Positions 16,591 to 25,566 are shown, counted from the stretch's first letter. The stretch: 51,959 bases of DNA from an uncultured Muribaculaceae bacterium (GCA_910589425.1 CAJUSZ010000017.1:1-51959); one strand, 5' to 3'. A program made the numbers and translations. Notes: generated from the letters alone by a model not told the origin.

Positions 16591-17295
16591 GTGAAACATA
16601 ACATAACTATCGCAATCGACGGATATTCATCCTCGGGCAAAAGCACAATGGCCCGCGAACTTGCAAAAAAAATCGGATACGTGTATATCGACAGCGGCGC
16701 CATGTATCGTGCGGTTACACTCGCGGCCCTGAGAAACGGTCTTATCTCCGCAGACGGGAAGATCGACACTCACGGGCTGATCGCTCTGCTCCCCGAAATA
16801 TCCATAACCTTCTCCACTCCCGATCCCGTTAGCGGATCAAGCCATACGCTGCTGAACGGCGAGAACGTGGAATCCGAGATACGGGGTATGGAGGTGAGCG
16901 AACACGTGAGCGCCGTCTCTGCCATTCCCGAAGTCCGCCGCAGGCTGACGGCGATGCAGCAGGCTCTCGGCGACTCCAAAGGGATAGTGATGGACGGACG
17001 CGACATCGGGACAACTGTCTTTCCAGAAGCCGAGATGAAAGTTTTTGTCGACGCCTCCCCCGAAGTGAGAGCCAAGCGCCGCTATGCCGAACTCAAAGCC
17101 AAAGGAGATGATATATCCTATGCCGAAGTGGAGGCCAATATCCGCAAGCGGGACGAGACCGACATCAACCGTAAAGAATCCCCGCTGCGAAAAGCTCCCG
17201 ACGCACATATCCTCAACAATGACACCCTTTCAAGAACGGAACAGATGGAATGGCTGACCGGTCTTTTCCACCAGATAACATCCGGAATGCAATGA
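16591..17295 (+). CDS. cmk: Cytidylate kinase
   Basis: A 234-residue kinase that phosphorylates CMP and dCMP. Evidence: the P-loop G-Y-S-S-S-G-K-S-T near the N-terminus, Y-I-D-S-G-A-M-Y-R, M-D-G-R-D-I-G-T-V-F-P-E-A and R-D-x-x-D-x-x-R-x-x-S-P-L. The start codon is GTG (16591), which places the P-loop at the usual distance from the N-terminus. The stop overlaps the ispH start in an ATGA junction. Confidence 0.97.
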   Translation: MKHNITIAIDGYSSSGKSTMARELAKKIGYVYIDSGAMYRAVTLAALRNGLISADGKIDTHGLIALLPEISITFSTPDPVSGSSHTLLNGENVESEIRGMEVSEHVSAVSAIPEVRRRLTAMQQALGDSKGIVMDGRDIGTTVFPEAEMKVFVDASPEVRAKRRYAELKAKGDDISYAEVEANIRKRDETDINRKESPLRKAPDAHILNNDTLSRTEQMEWLTGLFHQITSGMQ

Positions 17296-18158
17296 CCAAT
17301 ATTGAAATAGACTCGGACTCCGGATATTGCTTCGGCGTAGTTACCGCTATCCGCAAAGCGGAGGAGGAACTTGAACGTTCAGGATCACTGTTCTGTCTGG
17401 GCGACATTGTCCATAACAGCGACGAAGTGGAACGTCTCAGGCTCAAAGGACTCAAGACAATCACCCATTCCGAACTTGGAAGGCTCAGAAACGTCAAGGT
17501 GCTTCTCCGTGCCCACGGTGAGCCACCATTGACATATCAGACGGCCAAGGCAAACAATATCGAGGTGATCGACGCCACATGCCCGGTGGTGCTGCAACTC
17601 CAGCGACGCATCAAACAGGCCTGGGACGAAGCCTCATCGCTACCCGACCGCCCGCTTTTCATAATATACGGCAAAGAAGGACATGCGGAAGTCAACGGCC
17701 TTGTAGGCCAGACAGACGGCGAGGCCATAGTGGTACAGGAGGAATCGCAACTCGACAATCTGGATCTCGACCGTGATATTCTCCTCTATTCCCAGACCAC
17801 CAAGTCTCCTGAAGGATTCAGCAACATCGTCGAGGCCATCAAACGCCGCAAGCGCAAAGGGTCATTCAGATTTTTCGACACAATATGCCGTCAGGTGTCG
17901 GGAAGGATGAGCAAGATCCGGGAATTCGCAGCGGCACATGATGCAGTGGTTTTTGTCAGCGGCAGCAAAAGTTCAAACGGCAAAGTGCTTTTTGCAGAAT
18001 GCCTCAAGACCAATCCGCGGGCAATGCTTGTCAGCAATGTCGCCGACATAGATCTCGAACGGCTGCGCGGCGCCGGATCAATCGGTATATGCGGAGCCAC
18101 AAGCACTCCTAAATGGCTGATGACCGATATCCGCAACCACCTTATCGACAACCTGTAG
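17292..18158 (+). CDS. ispH: 4-hydroxy-3-methylbut-2-enyl diphosphate reductase
   Basis: The enzyme has 288 residues and an iron-sulfur centre. It performs the last step of the MEP isoprenoid pathway, giving IPP and DMAPP. The three cluster cysteines are visible in G-Y-C-F-G-V (C13), D-A-T-C-P-V-V and D-T-I-C-R-Q-V, with G-H-A-E-V-N-G and S-G-S-K-S-S-N-G substrate-binding segments. I chose the ATG at 17292 because it forms an ATGA overlap with the cmk stop and starts at the conserved N-terminus. The cmk-ispH pair is common in Bacteroidales. Confidence 0.97.
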   Translation: MTNIEIDSDSGYCFGVVTAIRKAEEELERSGSLFCLGDIVHNSDEVERLRLKGLKTITHSELGRLRNVKVLLRAHGEPPLTYQTAKANNIEVIDATCPVVLQLQRRIKQAWDEASSLPDRPLFIIYGKEGHAEVNGLVGQTDGEAIVVQEESQLDNLDLDRDILLYSQTTKSPEGFSNIVEAIKRRKRKGSFRFFDTICRQVSGRMSKIREFAAAHDAVVFVSGSKSSNGKVLFAECLKTNPRAMLVSNVADIDLERLRGAGSIGICGATSTPKWLMTDIRNHLIDNL

Positions 18159-18160
18159 TT

Positions 18161-18175
18161 TAAGAGCTTGTTTAA
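18161..18175 (+). repeat. Copy 1 of AGAGCTTGTTTAA repeat
   Basis: TAAGAGCTTGTTTAA lies immediately after the ispH stop and before tadA. The same core recurs at 36034, 51907 and (diverged) 26145. Confidence 0.6.
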
Positions 18176-18197
18176 CAACAAACCATCCACACCAACC

Positions 18198-18659
18198 ATG
18201 CTCAACGAAACCGATTCCCAGCGCGATGAAAGATTCATGCGTGCGGCCCTCGACGAAGCCCGGCAGGCTTTCGAGGAAGATGAGATCCCCATAGGAGCTG
18301 TGATCGAGATCAACGGCAGAATAATCGCACGCGCCCACAACCGTACCGAGGCCTTGCGGGATGTCTCGGCCCACGCCGAGATGCAGGCCATCACAGCGGC
18401 GGCCGACTATCTGGGAGGCAAATATCTTCCTGACTGCACCTTGTATGTAACCGTGGAACCGTGCGCCATGTGCGCCGGTGCATTGGGCTGGAGCCAGATC
18501 GGACGAATAGTCTACGGCGCTCCGGATACAAAAAAGGGATACACTACATATTTCAACGACCGCACCCCGATCCATCCGAAAACCAGGATCGAATCGGGAG
18601 TGCTTGCCGACGAATGCGCATCCTTGATGCAGGATTTTTTCCGGCTCAAACGAAGATGA
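18198..18659 (+). CDS. tadA: tRNA-specific adenosine deaminase
   Basis: A 153-residue zinc deaminase that converts A34 to inosine in tRNA-Arg(ACG). The Zn and catalytic motifs are H59-A-E61 and P-C89-A-M-C92-A-G. The ATG at 18198 is chosen over an in-frame TTG at 18168, which lies inside the repeat after ispH. The gene ends 8 bp before the convergent LRR/transglutaminase gene. Confidence 0.96.
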   Translation: MLNETDSQRDERFMRAALDEARQAFEEDEIPIGAVIEINGRIIARAHNRTEALRDVSAHAEMQAITAAADYLGGKYLPDCTLYVTVEPCAMCAGALGWSQIGRIVYGAPDTKKGYTTYFNDRTPIHPKTRIESGVLADECASLMQDFFRLKRR

Positions 18660-18666
18660 TCCAATT

Positions 18667-20598
18667 TCACGGCTTCTGCCAGAACCACTCAGGATCACTG
18701 CTTTTCATTGCAGCTCCGGAGGGAAGACGCGCACCGGGAGGAGCAAGATAAATCTCCTTCCCCATTTCATGGGGATATGAACGGTTTCCTCCCTCCGGCT
18801 CAGCCTGGTTTCTGCTGTTGGATGTGATTATGTAGAGGTTTTTCGCCATGTAGGAGTCGAGATACTCCTCTTTTGTCTGTGGCGATTTGTGATTCCAGTT
18901 CGCATCTTGGTTGAGGATCAGCGGCAAGTCCGTTCGCAGACGCTCTCGAACCTCTCCCGGATGCAGAAGCAGACCGTTTTCATCGGTAACATAAGCTGCG
19001 AAAGTCGGATCAAGCCATACCCATTTATTCAAAGAGTCGCTCCATGCCACACATATCACGTGGCAATCATCATCCATGTCCCACGCTTTCGGCATACAAG
19101 TAAGATATCTTGCCTTGAATCCTTCGGCAAGAAGCGCCTCGGTAAGCATCATGGCCATGAACCGGCAATTGTAGCCACGTCCTGTCTGCTGCGCCACTTT
19201 GTAAAGATCGCGCAGATTGAAAGGACAATCCGGCCATGAACTGCCGCCATCATGCCTTACAAGGTCATGAACCCAGTAGAGTAATCTTTTCATACGGGAT
19301 ATGTCATCGCCATTTCCGGCCACACTGTCCAGATTGAAATATTCTCTCGTGAGCCTGAGCATGGAATCCGTCGGACTGGCGTAGCTGAAACCGATGTCCG
19401 GGTTAGAGCCGGCAATGTAGGCAGGAGCCTCTTTCAGAATCTGAAGCTTGGTTTTAAAATCATCAGTGCCTTTTGCATACCTCATCGCCTCCCGGATACT
19501 GTCAGAAAGTGATATCAGGCCGGCTTCAACAAGCATTGTGTCCGTCTGTTCCGATGCCGTGGCATAGGCCATGCGACGGAGAAATCCGCCTTCGGCCGAC
19601 GTCAAATGGCTGATTTCCCATCTGGCGAGGCGCTTCAGATCGTCCACCATATCCGGACGCGCCAGAATCTCTTTCCGCCCTGCCACAGGCACCGCCGACG
19701 AATCGCCCGATTCCATCACCGCACCAGATATGCGGTAGAGATTATCTTTCGTATTGCCCGGATTCGCCACATTCCCGAACCAAAGGGCAAGCCCTCCGAT
19801 TGATATATTCTCAAGAGCGGGACAATTGCTCGTGAACTGGCTTCCCCCGGTCGTATTCACCGGGCCGGAAAATATGATTTTCTTAAGTTTCGGACAATTG
19901 TTTACTGTATAACCATCTATATGGCCGACTAATCCACCGAATATGATCTCCTCCAATTCAGGAAGATTATTGAATGACTGTGCGGGGACATAATCCACAT
20001 CCCCGTATGTGATGCTGCGTATGGATTTAAGGACCGATGAGGTCGGGGTTATGGCATCGGCCATCGCTGGCAGACGCAACGTATGAAGCAATGTGTCGCC
20101 CATTACAGCCCTCGGATGCACATACTTCATCCCCGAAAGATCCAGCTCCCTCACGTTGCAGTTCGATATGCTGAACTGATCGATGGAATCAACAGCCGAC
20201 GGCAGCACGATCTTCTCAAGCGGACTCTTATAGACCAACACAGCCGGCAATCTCGACGGGGAAACCACATGAAACCATCCATCCCCGACTTTAGCGTAGC
20301 CCTTGGCGCCGGAGTTCTCAAAACGCGCTTCAGACAGATCAAGAGAGCGCAGATTTGAGGGCAACTGGTTAAGCAGCGAATCGCTTCCAAGCAAAGTCCT
20401 CAGAAACCGTATATCGTCATTATCAAGCGTCCCTTCTATTCTCAACGATTCTACCGTATAAGGGTCTGTTGTCCCGAAGGAACGCTCCAGTGAGCCCGGA
20501 TCCGGCACTTTAACGGTGAAGATGTTACCGGCTAATGAAACGGACGCCACACCCGACAATAAAACGCAAGACAGGGATGGAATAGCAGCTTTTATCAT
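18667..20598 (-). CDS. Secreted leucine-rich repeat protein with transglutaminase-like domain
   Basis: A 643-residue protein with a signal peptide (about 1-24). Residues of about 40-290 are irregular leucine-rich repeats of the BspA style (L-R-S-L-D-L-S, L-x-x-I-x-F-G and similar). Residues of about 420-560 are a transglutaminase-like papain-fold domain with a complete predicted triad: C478 in G-Y-N-C-R-F, H513 in D-D-C-H-V-I and D530 in W-L-D-P-T-F. Such domains can act as proteases, cross-linkers or peptide-binding enzymes. No sorting domain or lipobox is seen, so its final location (periplasm or outside) is unclear. The pairing of LRR ligand-binding with an active-looking thiol domain suggests a host- or diet-protein target (inference). 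Confidence 0.85.
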   Translation of the reverse strand: MIKAAIPSLSCVLLSGVASVSLAGNIFTVKVPDPGSLERSFGTTDPYTVESLRIEGTLDNDDIRFLRTLLGSDSLLNQLPSNLRSLDLSEARFENSGAKGYAKVGDGWFHVVSPSRLPAVLVYKSPLEKIVLPSAVDSIDQFSISNCNVRELDLSGMKYVHPRAVMGDTLLHTLRLPAMADAITPTSSVLKSIRSITYGDVDYVPAQSFNNLPELEEIIFGGLVGHIDGYTVNNCPKLKKIIFSGPVNTTGGSQFTSNCPALENISIGGLALWFGNVANPGNTKDNLYRISGAVMESGDSSAVPVAGRKEILARPDMVDDLKRLARWEISHLTSAEGGFLRRMAYATASEQTDTMLVEAGLISLSDSIREAMRYAKGTDDFKTKLQILKEAPAYIAGSNPDIGFSYASPTDSMLRLTREYFNLDSVAGNGDDISRMKRLLYWVHDLVRHDGGSSWPDCPFNLRDLYKVAQQTGRGYNCRFMAMMLTEALLAEGFKARYLTCMPKAWDMDDDCHVICVAWSDSLNKWVWLDPTFAAYVTDENGLLLHPGEVRERLRTDLPLILNQDANWNHKSPQTKEEYLDSYMAKNLYIITSNSRNQAEPEGGNRSYPHEMGKEIYLAPPGARLPSGAAMKSSDPEWFWQKP

Positions 20599-20735
20599 AA
20601 TAACTAAACCTTAATTCTATATTTGAAACGCTTTCAATAAACTAATTATTGCAGCATACAGGCATATCATTCTGAATTCTCATAGGTTTTTACACTATTG
20701 ACGCCCGGCAGAGCTGACATCAGAGGTTAATTTAG

Positions 20736-20743
20736 TATCTTTG
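20736..20743 (+). promoter_or_regulatory. Predicted -7 box for the ARH-menA unit
   Basis: TATCTTTG followed by CAGG, 75 bp upstream of the ATG at 20818. It matches TAnnTTTG; the -33 element is weak. Confidence 0.5.
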
Positions 20744-20817
20744 CAGGATAATTTCGACATAATACAACCTTCTTTCTTTTCATATTTACACACATTAGAT
20801 CCATTCTATCTGAAACA

Positions 20818-21768
20818 ATGAACTTAAACCTTAAACAAAAATTCTACGGCAGTTTCTATGGCGGAGCGATCGGCGATGCCATGGGACTCGGCACCGAATT
20901 CATGTCCCCGGCCGAAGTCAGACGACGCTATCCGGAAGGACTCAACGATTATTCACAGATCGTGCAGGACGCCCACCGCTCCCAATGGGAACGAGGACAA
21001 TGGACCAACGACACAGAAGTCCTCATAGCCATGATGGAGACAATCATCCAACACGGGCGCCTCGACCCTCAGCTGTGTGCTGAAGCTATCTACAACTGGT
21101 TCCTGACCAATCCTGTAGATATCGTGCCGCAGGTGAGATGGGTCGTAAGCCAGCCCGACTATCTCGACAATCCGTCAGCGGTCGCCGACCGCGTATGGAT
21201 AAAGATGGGAAGACAGCATGCTTCCAACGAGGCTCTGCAACGCTCCATCCTTTGCGGAGTCTGGGAAAAGGATCCGGAAAGCAAAGTGGCCGAGATATGC
21301 AGGATCACCCATCCGGACATGAGGTGTATATGCTCCGCCACAATTCTCGCCAAAATAGCACACGCGCTCATGCATGACGACAGACTCCTGTCGCGTTCGG
21401 AAATCATGGAGATCGCGGAAAAGATCGACAAACGGGTATGCCCATACATCGAGATGACAGATTCCGACGACATCTCAGACCTCGAACTTGCTGATCCTGA
21501 AACACTCTGGTACGTAAGAAAATGCATGGCATGTGCAATCTGGACTCTGCGCCATACAGATTCTCCGGAAGAGGCTCTGCAGAAAGTGATAATGGCCGGT
21601 GGAGATGCCGACACAAACGCGGCAGTGGCTCTCAATCTGGTAGGCATGAGAGACGGATATGAGAAAATCCCCCGGCATCTGATCGAGGGTCTTTACGACC
21701 GCCGCAGGCTCGACGACGTGGCCGGACGGTTCTACCCTATTCTTGAAACAAAACTTAATTCAATATAA
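20818..21768 (+). CDS. ADP-ribosylglycohydrolase-family protein
   Basis: A 316-residue all-alpha protein of the ADP-ribosyl-[dinitrogenase reductase] hydrolase (ARH/DraG) family. Evidence: G-A-I-G-D-A-M-G near the N-terminus, W-T-N-D-T-E (metal-binding, where many members have W-T-D-D-T) and G-G-D-A-D-T-N-A-A near the C-terminus, which together hold two Mg ions. It would remove ADP-ribose from proteins, nucleic acids or small molecules. The Asn in place of Asp in the first metal motif is a mild deviation. It is 16 bp upstream of menA and probably cotranscribed. Confidence 0.92.
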   Translation: MNLNLKQKFYGSFYGGAIGDAMGLGTEFMSPAEVRRRYPEGLNDYSQIVQDAHRSQWERGQWTNDTEVLIAMMETIIQHGRLDPQLCAEAIYNWFLTNPVDIVPQVRWVVSQPDYLDNPSAVADRVWIKMGRQHASNEALQRSILCGVWEKDPESKVAEICRITHPDMRCICSATILAKIAHALMHDDRLLSRSEIMEIAEKIDKRVCPYIEMTDSDDISDLELADPETLWYVRKCMACAIWTLRHTDSPEEALQKVIMAGGDADTNAAVALNLVGMRDGYEKIPRHLIEGLYDRRRLDDVAGRFYPILETKLNSI

Positions 21769-21784
21769 CAGACCCCAAACCGGT

Positions 21785-22666
21785 ATGAAGCTCAAGGCAT
21801 GGATCGAGGCTATGCGCCTCCGCACTCTTCCGGTCAGTGTGGCCGGGGTCATAGCCGGAACTGCCTGCGCATGTCTCGAAGGCAGGTTCAACGCCGTTCC
21901 TGCATTGATATGCCTGGCTTTTGCCGTGATTGCCCAGATTGCCTCCAATTTCGCGAACGAGTATTACGATTTCCGCAACGGACTCGACCGCAAGGGACGG
22001 GATGGATTCCGCCGAGGGGTTACCGAAGGCGACATATCGCCTGAATCCATGAAACGGGCCACATTCATACTACTCGCGGCCGACGCCCTGCTCGGATGCT
22101 CGCTTCTACTGTTCGGAGAATGGTGGCTGATACCGGTAGGGATAGCCATCGCCCTTTTCGCCGTAGGCTACAGCACCGGACCGTATCCGCTATCCCACCA
22201 CGGCCTCGGCGACATTGCCGTAGTGATATTTTTCGGCATCGTGCCCGTAACACTCACCGCTTATCTGCAGACACAGACGTGGGATGTGGCGCGGATTGCG
22301 TTGCCAATATCCGTAGCGATCGGGCTGATGGGGGCCAATGTGCTTATTGTAAACAACTACAGGGATGCCGACGACGACCGTCTGGTCAACAAACGGACCA
22401 CTGTGGTGATTTTCGGCCGGAGCGTCATGTCTACAGTATATCTTCTTTCCGGCCTTGCAGCCATAATTATAACAACATGGAGCCTGCGGGACTCATTTTC
22501 AGCATGGTGGCTGACCGCTCCGGCCATAATAGCGGCTGTCCACATCCACCTCTGGAAAGGAATCATCTCCCACCGTGGATCCGCCCTCAACCCCTATCTC
22601 GGAAAGACCGCCATGCTGCTGCTCGCCACATCCGTGATTCTCCTCGTGGCATGCGTCGCGAAATAA
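21785..22666 (+). CDS. menA: 1,4-dihydroxy-2-naphthoate polyprenyltransferase
   Basis: A 293-residue inner-membrane UbiA-family prenyltransferase that attaches the isoprenoid chain in menaquinone synthesis. Motifs: N-x-x-N-E-Y-Y-D-F-x-x-G-x-D (first Asp-rich, Mg-diphosphate binding) and N-N-Y-R-D-x-D-D-D (second). About eight membrane segments follow. The ATG at 21785 gives the standard start M-K-L-K-A-W-I-E-A-M-R-L-R-T-L-P. Confidence 0.96.
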   Translation: MKLKAWIEAMRLRTLPVSVAGVIAGTACACLEGRFNAVPALICLAFAVIAQIASNFANEYYDFRNGLDRKGRDGFRRGVTEGDISPESMKRATFILLAADALLGCSLLLFGEWWLIPVGIAIALFAVGYSTGPYPLSHHGLGDIAVVIFFGIVPVTLTAYLQTQTWDVARIALPISVAIGLMGANVLIVNNYRDADDDRLVNKRTTVVIFGRSVMSTVYLLSGLAAIIITTWSLRDSFSAWWLTAPAIIAAVHIHLWKGIISHRGSALNPYLGKTAMLLLATSVILLVACVAK

Positions 22667-22704
22667 AGCTTGCAGAACCTCCCCGCCAACCGGCTTTTTT
22701 TTGT

Positions 22705-22712
22705 TATCTTTG
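22705..22712 (+). promoter_or_regulatory. Predicted dnaB promoter -7 box
   Basis: TATCTTTG (TAnnTTTG), 36 bp upstream of the dnaB ATG at 22749. Confidence 0.55.
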
Positions 22713-22748
22713 CAGTCTCCCCCGATCAAGAAAAGACCGCAACACCAC

Positions 22749-24329
22749 ATGGAAGAGAAACGAACATACCGCAACCGACCCAGGCACACACCGGAAATAA
22801 CCGACGCTGTCGGGAAACTGCCTCCGAGAGACACCGACATCGAGGAGGCCGTGCTTGGCGCGCTCATGCTTGAGAAAGACGCATACATGTCTGTCTGCGA
22901 TCTGCTTGTCCCGGAATCGTTCTATGATCCGGTCAACAGGAAGATATACGAAGCGATCTCCACACTCGGCTTCAACCAGCATCCCATCGACATGATAACC
23001 GTAACCGAACAGTTGCGGCAAGACGGCACACTTGAGGAAATAGGGGGAGCTGTTCATATCACCGAACTCACAGCAAGGGTATACTCGGCTGCACATGTGG
23101 AGTATCATGCCAAGATCATCGCCCAGAAATATCTCGCACGACGCCTTATCACATTCGCCTCGCAGATCGAGACACAGGCCTTCGACGAGAGCAACGACGT
23201 CGACGATCTGCTTCAGGAAGCGGAAGGGAAGCTTTTCGAGATATCTCAGACCCAGCTTAAAAGAGAGGTTACCCAGATTGATCCCGTGATCAGTCTGGCA
23301 CTCGAACAGATCCAGGCAGCAGCCAACAATGACTCCGGACTGTCCGGACTTCCGACAGGATACACCGATCTCGACCGAATCACGTCCGGTTGGCAAAACT
23401 CCGACCTGATCATCATCGCCGCGCGTCCGGCGATGGGCAAGACAGCATTCGTTCTCTCCATGGCCAAGAACATAGCCGTTGATTTCAATGAGCCGATTGC
23501 CATTTTCTCCCTTGAGATGGCCAACGTGCAATTGGTGAAGCGACTTCTGAGCAATGTGGCCGAGCTAACCGGCGAACAGATAAAGAGCGGGCGCCTGTCG
23601 CCCGACGAATGGGACAGACTCAACACCCGCCTCCGCAAAATATACGCCACGCCGCTGTATCTCGACGAAACCCCCGGACTCTCGATCACCGAACTGAGGA
23701 CAAAGGCCCGACGATTAGTCAGAGAACATGGCGTAAGGATGATAATGATCGACTATCTCCAGCTTATGAACGCCTCGGGGATGAAACTCGGAAGCCGCGA
23801 GCAGGAGGTAAGCACGATATCCCGCTCCCTGAAGGCTTTGGCCAAGGAACTCAACATCCCGATCATAGCCCTGTCTCAGCTGAACCGTGCCACCGAAACC
23901 CGCGAAGACAAGCGTCCGGTGCTTTCCGACCTGCGCGAATCCGGAGCAATCGAGCAGGATGCGGACATCGTATGTTTCATCCATCGTCCGGAATATTACA
24001 CAAAAAGCGGGCAGGACGCCGAAGGAAACGACATACGCGGCCTGGCGGAAATTATAATTGCGAAACACCGGTCCGGCGCAGTCGGCACAGTCAAACTTAA
24101 ATTTACCGCAAAGTTCGCCCGGTTTGAAAACTGGGAGGACGCATACGAAAGCGTGGCCGATGTTGTCAGCTCCACAAGCACCATAAGGCTTGAATCGCGC
24201 ATGAACAGAGAGCAGCCGCCGGCCGCTGCAGACATCCCTCCGTTCGCATCCGATCCTTACGGCCCGTCCCCGGATACGCCCATGCCGGACATAATGCCGG
24301 GCGCATCAGACGAACCGACACCTTTCTGA
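22749..24329 (+). CDS. dnaB: Replicative DNA helicase DnaB
   Basis: A 526-residue hexameric helicase. The N-terminal DnaB domain starts at P-P-x-D-x-x-x-E-E-A-V-L-G-A-L-M. The RecA-like C-terminal domain has Walker A (A-R-P-A-M-G-K-T-A), Walker B-like M-I-M-I-D-Y-L-Q-L and L-S-Q-L-N-R. The tail is Pro/Ala-rich and variable. The ATG at 22749 is preferred because the upstream in-frame codons overlap the promoter. The gene ends at a strong terminator. No intein is seen. Confidence 0.97.
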   Translation: MEEKRTYRNRPRHTPEITDAVGKLPPRDTDIEEAVLGALMLEKDAYMSVCDLLVPESFYDPVNRKIYEAISTLGFNQHPIDMITVTEQLRQDGTLEEIGGAVHITELTARVYSAAHVEYHAKIIAQKYLARRLITFASQIETQAFDESNDVDDLLQEAEGKLFEISQTQLKREVTQIDPVISLALEQIQAAANNDSGLSGLPTGYTDLDRITSGWQNSDLIIIAARPAMGKTAFVLSMAKNIAVDFNEPIAIFSLEMANVQLVKRLLSNVAELTGEQIKSGRLSPDEWDRLNTRLRKIYATPLYLDETPGLSITELRTKARRLVREHGVRMIMIDYLQLMNASGMKLGSREQEVSTISRSLKALAKELNIPIIALSQLNRATETREDKRPVLSDLRESGAIEQDADIVCFIHRPEYYTKSGQDAEGNDIRGLAEIIIAKHRSGAVGTVKLKFTAKFARFENWEDAYESVADVVSSTSTIRLESRMNREQPPAAADIPPFASDPYGPSPDTPMPDIMPGASDEPTPF

Positions 24330-24340
24330 TCTCCAAATAC

Positions 24341-24370
24341 ACCGCACTCCAGAAAAAGTGCGGTTTTTTT
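24341..24370 (+). terminator. Rho-independent terminator of dnaB
   Basis: A perfect CCGCACT/AGTGCGG stem (24342-24348 and 24357-24363) followed by seven T. Confidence 0.92.
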
Positions 24371-24439
24371 ATCCCTACGGTGAACCAGTTTAACACCGGT
24401 TATGTTTTAAAGTTAAAATAAACGAAAAAGACAAAGGTT

Positions 24440-24688
24440 ATGGACAGAAAGGAAAAACACATAAGAGAAAATGAAAGCGCTGCCCAACGCGAATCCCACA
24501 ATCATCAGACACCCGATCAGATCGCCGAGAGTCTGCCTGCAGCCGGACGTAACCGCAAGCGCGACAACACAAGAAAGACAAACCGCCTATGGCTATGGCT
24601 CGGAGTGATAATCCTCATTTTCATACTACTCTACTGGCTCTTCTCAATCGGCATTTTTGAAGATCTCACCGGTTATTTCAACGGTTGA
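24440..24688 (+). CDS. Small single-span membrane protein
   Basis: An 82-residue protein with a hydrophilic, charged N-terminal half (Glu/Arg/Asn-rich) and one strong membrane segment at about 53-70 (W-L-W-L-G-V-I-I-L-I-F). This suggests a cytosolic tail with a C-terminal anchor. I recognise no family. It sits between the dnaB terminator and a structured intergenic region, and has a plausible coding frame without internal stops. Confidence 0.6.
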   Translation: MDRKEKHIRENESAAQRESHNHQTPDQIAESLPAAGRNRKRDNTRKTNRLWLWLGVIILIFILLYWLFSIGIFEDLTGYFNG

Positions 24689-24912
24689 TCAAACTTTCAG
24701 GTAGGAATGATTGTTTAGGTATCAGATGACGCGGTTGATCAGGTACAACACCGGCCGCCGCAATAAAATTTATTTCTACAGCAAAGTATATAACCCCAAG
24801 ATTATAGACAACACCCGGCCATTCAAGGTCCTTATAAAGGGCGTCTTTCAGATTTAGGAAGACCGGGATATGCCCTCGGCTGTCGTCTCCACGGCACTCG
24901 AGGGCTTTCTTT
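24689..24912 (+). ncRNA. Candidate structured small RNA with terminator
   Basis: A gene-free segment with nested pairing on the plus strand: CCCGG (24814-24818) with CCGGG (24863-24867) enclosing TCTT/AAGA (24844-24847 and 24859-24862), followed by a terminator-like GCCCTCG/CGAGGGC stem (24872-24878 and 24899-24905) and TTTCTTT. It could be an sRNA or the 3' UTR of the small membrane protein gene. No family is recognised. Confidence 0.35.
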
Positions 24913-25144
24913 GTTAACGGACAGCCTGAATCTCACAGTCTGCAAATGGCATGTCTGTATTTAACAAACACACATCAGGACAACGGCTCAAAAGAAATCA
25001 CACCCAATCATAGAATACACAAAAACACGCCTCCACACCTTTCCCCTGCCGTATCTGCTGGGAAAAGTGCGAACGCGCATGTAGATCGGGAATGCCAATC
25101 CTCCGCTTCGGAAGAGTGGAGCCACCCCTTTGGAAGCAATCAGC
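24913..25144. other. Intergenic region downstream of rpmH
   Basis: About 230 bp between the predicted small RNA terminator and the rpmH stop. I see no gene or clear repeat. Reading frames on the plus strand here are antisense to rpmH at their 3' end and look non-coding. Confidence 0.4.
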
Positions 25145-25300
25145 TTACTTGCCGGCGATGCTGTCTGAAACAGTCAGAGATGCACGGCCTTTGGCACGGC
25201 GGCGCGACAATACCTTGCGACCGTCTTTGGTGGCCATTCTCTCGCGGAAACCGTGCTTGTTGACGCGACGGCGATTGGAGGGTTGATACGTTCTTTTCAT
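25145..25300 (-). CDS. rpmH: 50S ribosomal protein L34
   Basis: A 51-residue basic ribosomal protein. Translation of the minus strand gives the standard L34 start M-K-R-T-Y-Q-P-S-N-R-R-R, then H-G-F-R-E-R-M-A-T-K-D-G-R-K-V-L and an Arg/Lys-rich middle. The C-terminus is extended by about six residues relative to the shortest L34 proteins, as in other Bacteroidetes. A strong promoter lies just upstream. Confidence 0.97.
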   Translation of the reverse strand: MKRTYQPSNRRRVNKHGFRERMATKDGRKVLSRRRAKGRASLTVSDSIAGK

Positions 25301-25343
25301 CTTGTATTGTGATTTTTATTTTTTGCAATGATTTTTCGGACTG

Positions 25344-25375
25344 CAAAATTATCAAATCATTTCCGTTTGACAAAA
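25344..25375 (-). promoter_or_regulatory. rpmH promoter
   Basis: On the minus strand: TTTTG, a spacer of about 19 nt, then TAATTTTG. This is a close match to the Bacteroidetes consensus TTTG-N19-21-TAnnTTTG. Confidence 0.75.
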
Positions 25376-25444
25376 TTTAAACACCGTTTTTTTCTGCATC
25401 ACCCCATTTTTTGCGTATTTTCCGCAATTTAGCATCCATCCGGG

Positions 25445-25475
25445 TTGCCTACTTGATCACTTTTTTGTAATTTTG
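25445..25475 (+). promoter_or_regulatory. efp promoter
   Basis: TTG (25445-25447), spacer of 20 nt, then TAATTTTG (25468-25475). It gives a leader of about 85 nt before the efp start. Confidence 0.7.
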
Positions 25476-25566
25476 CAATCAATTCCCCTCCCTCTGTCTC
25501 ACCCCGGCAACGGGGAAAGACACTCCTCCGAATAAAAAATTAATTCTTTAAATACCCGCATCAATT

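Noticed and set aside
22704..23531. 275-codon minus-strand frame opposite dnaB
   Set aside because: Antisense shadow of DnaB, which is well supported.
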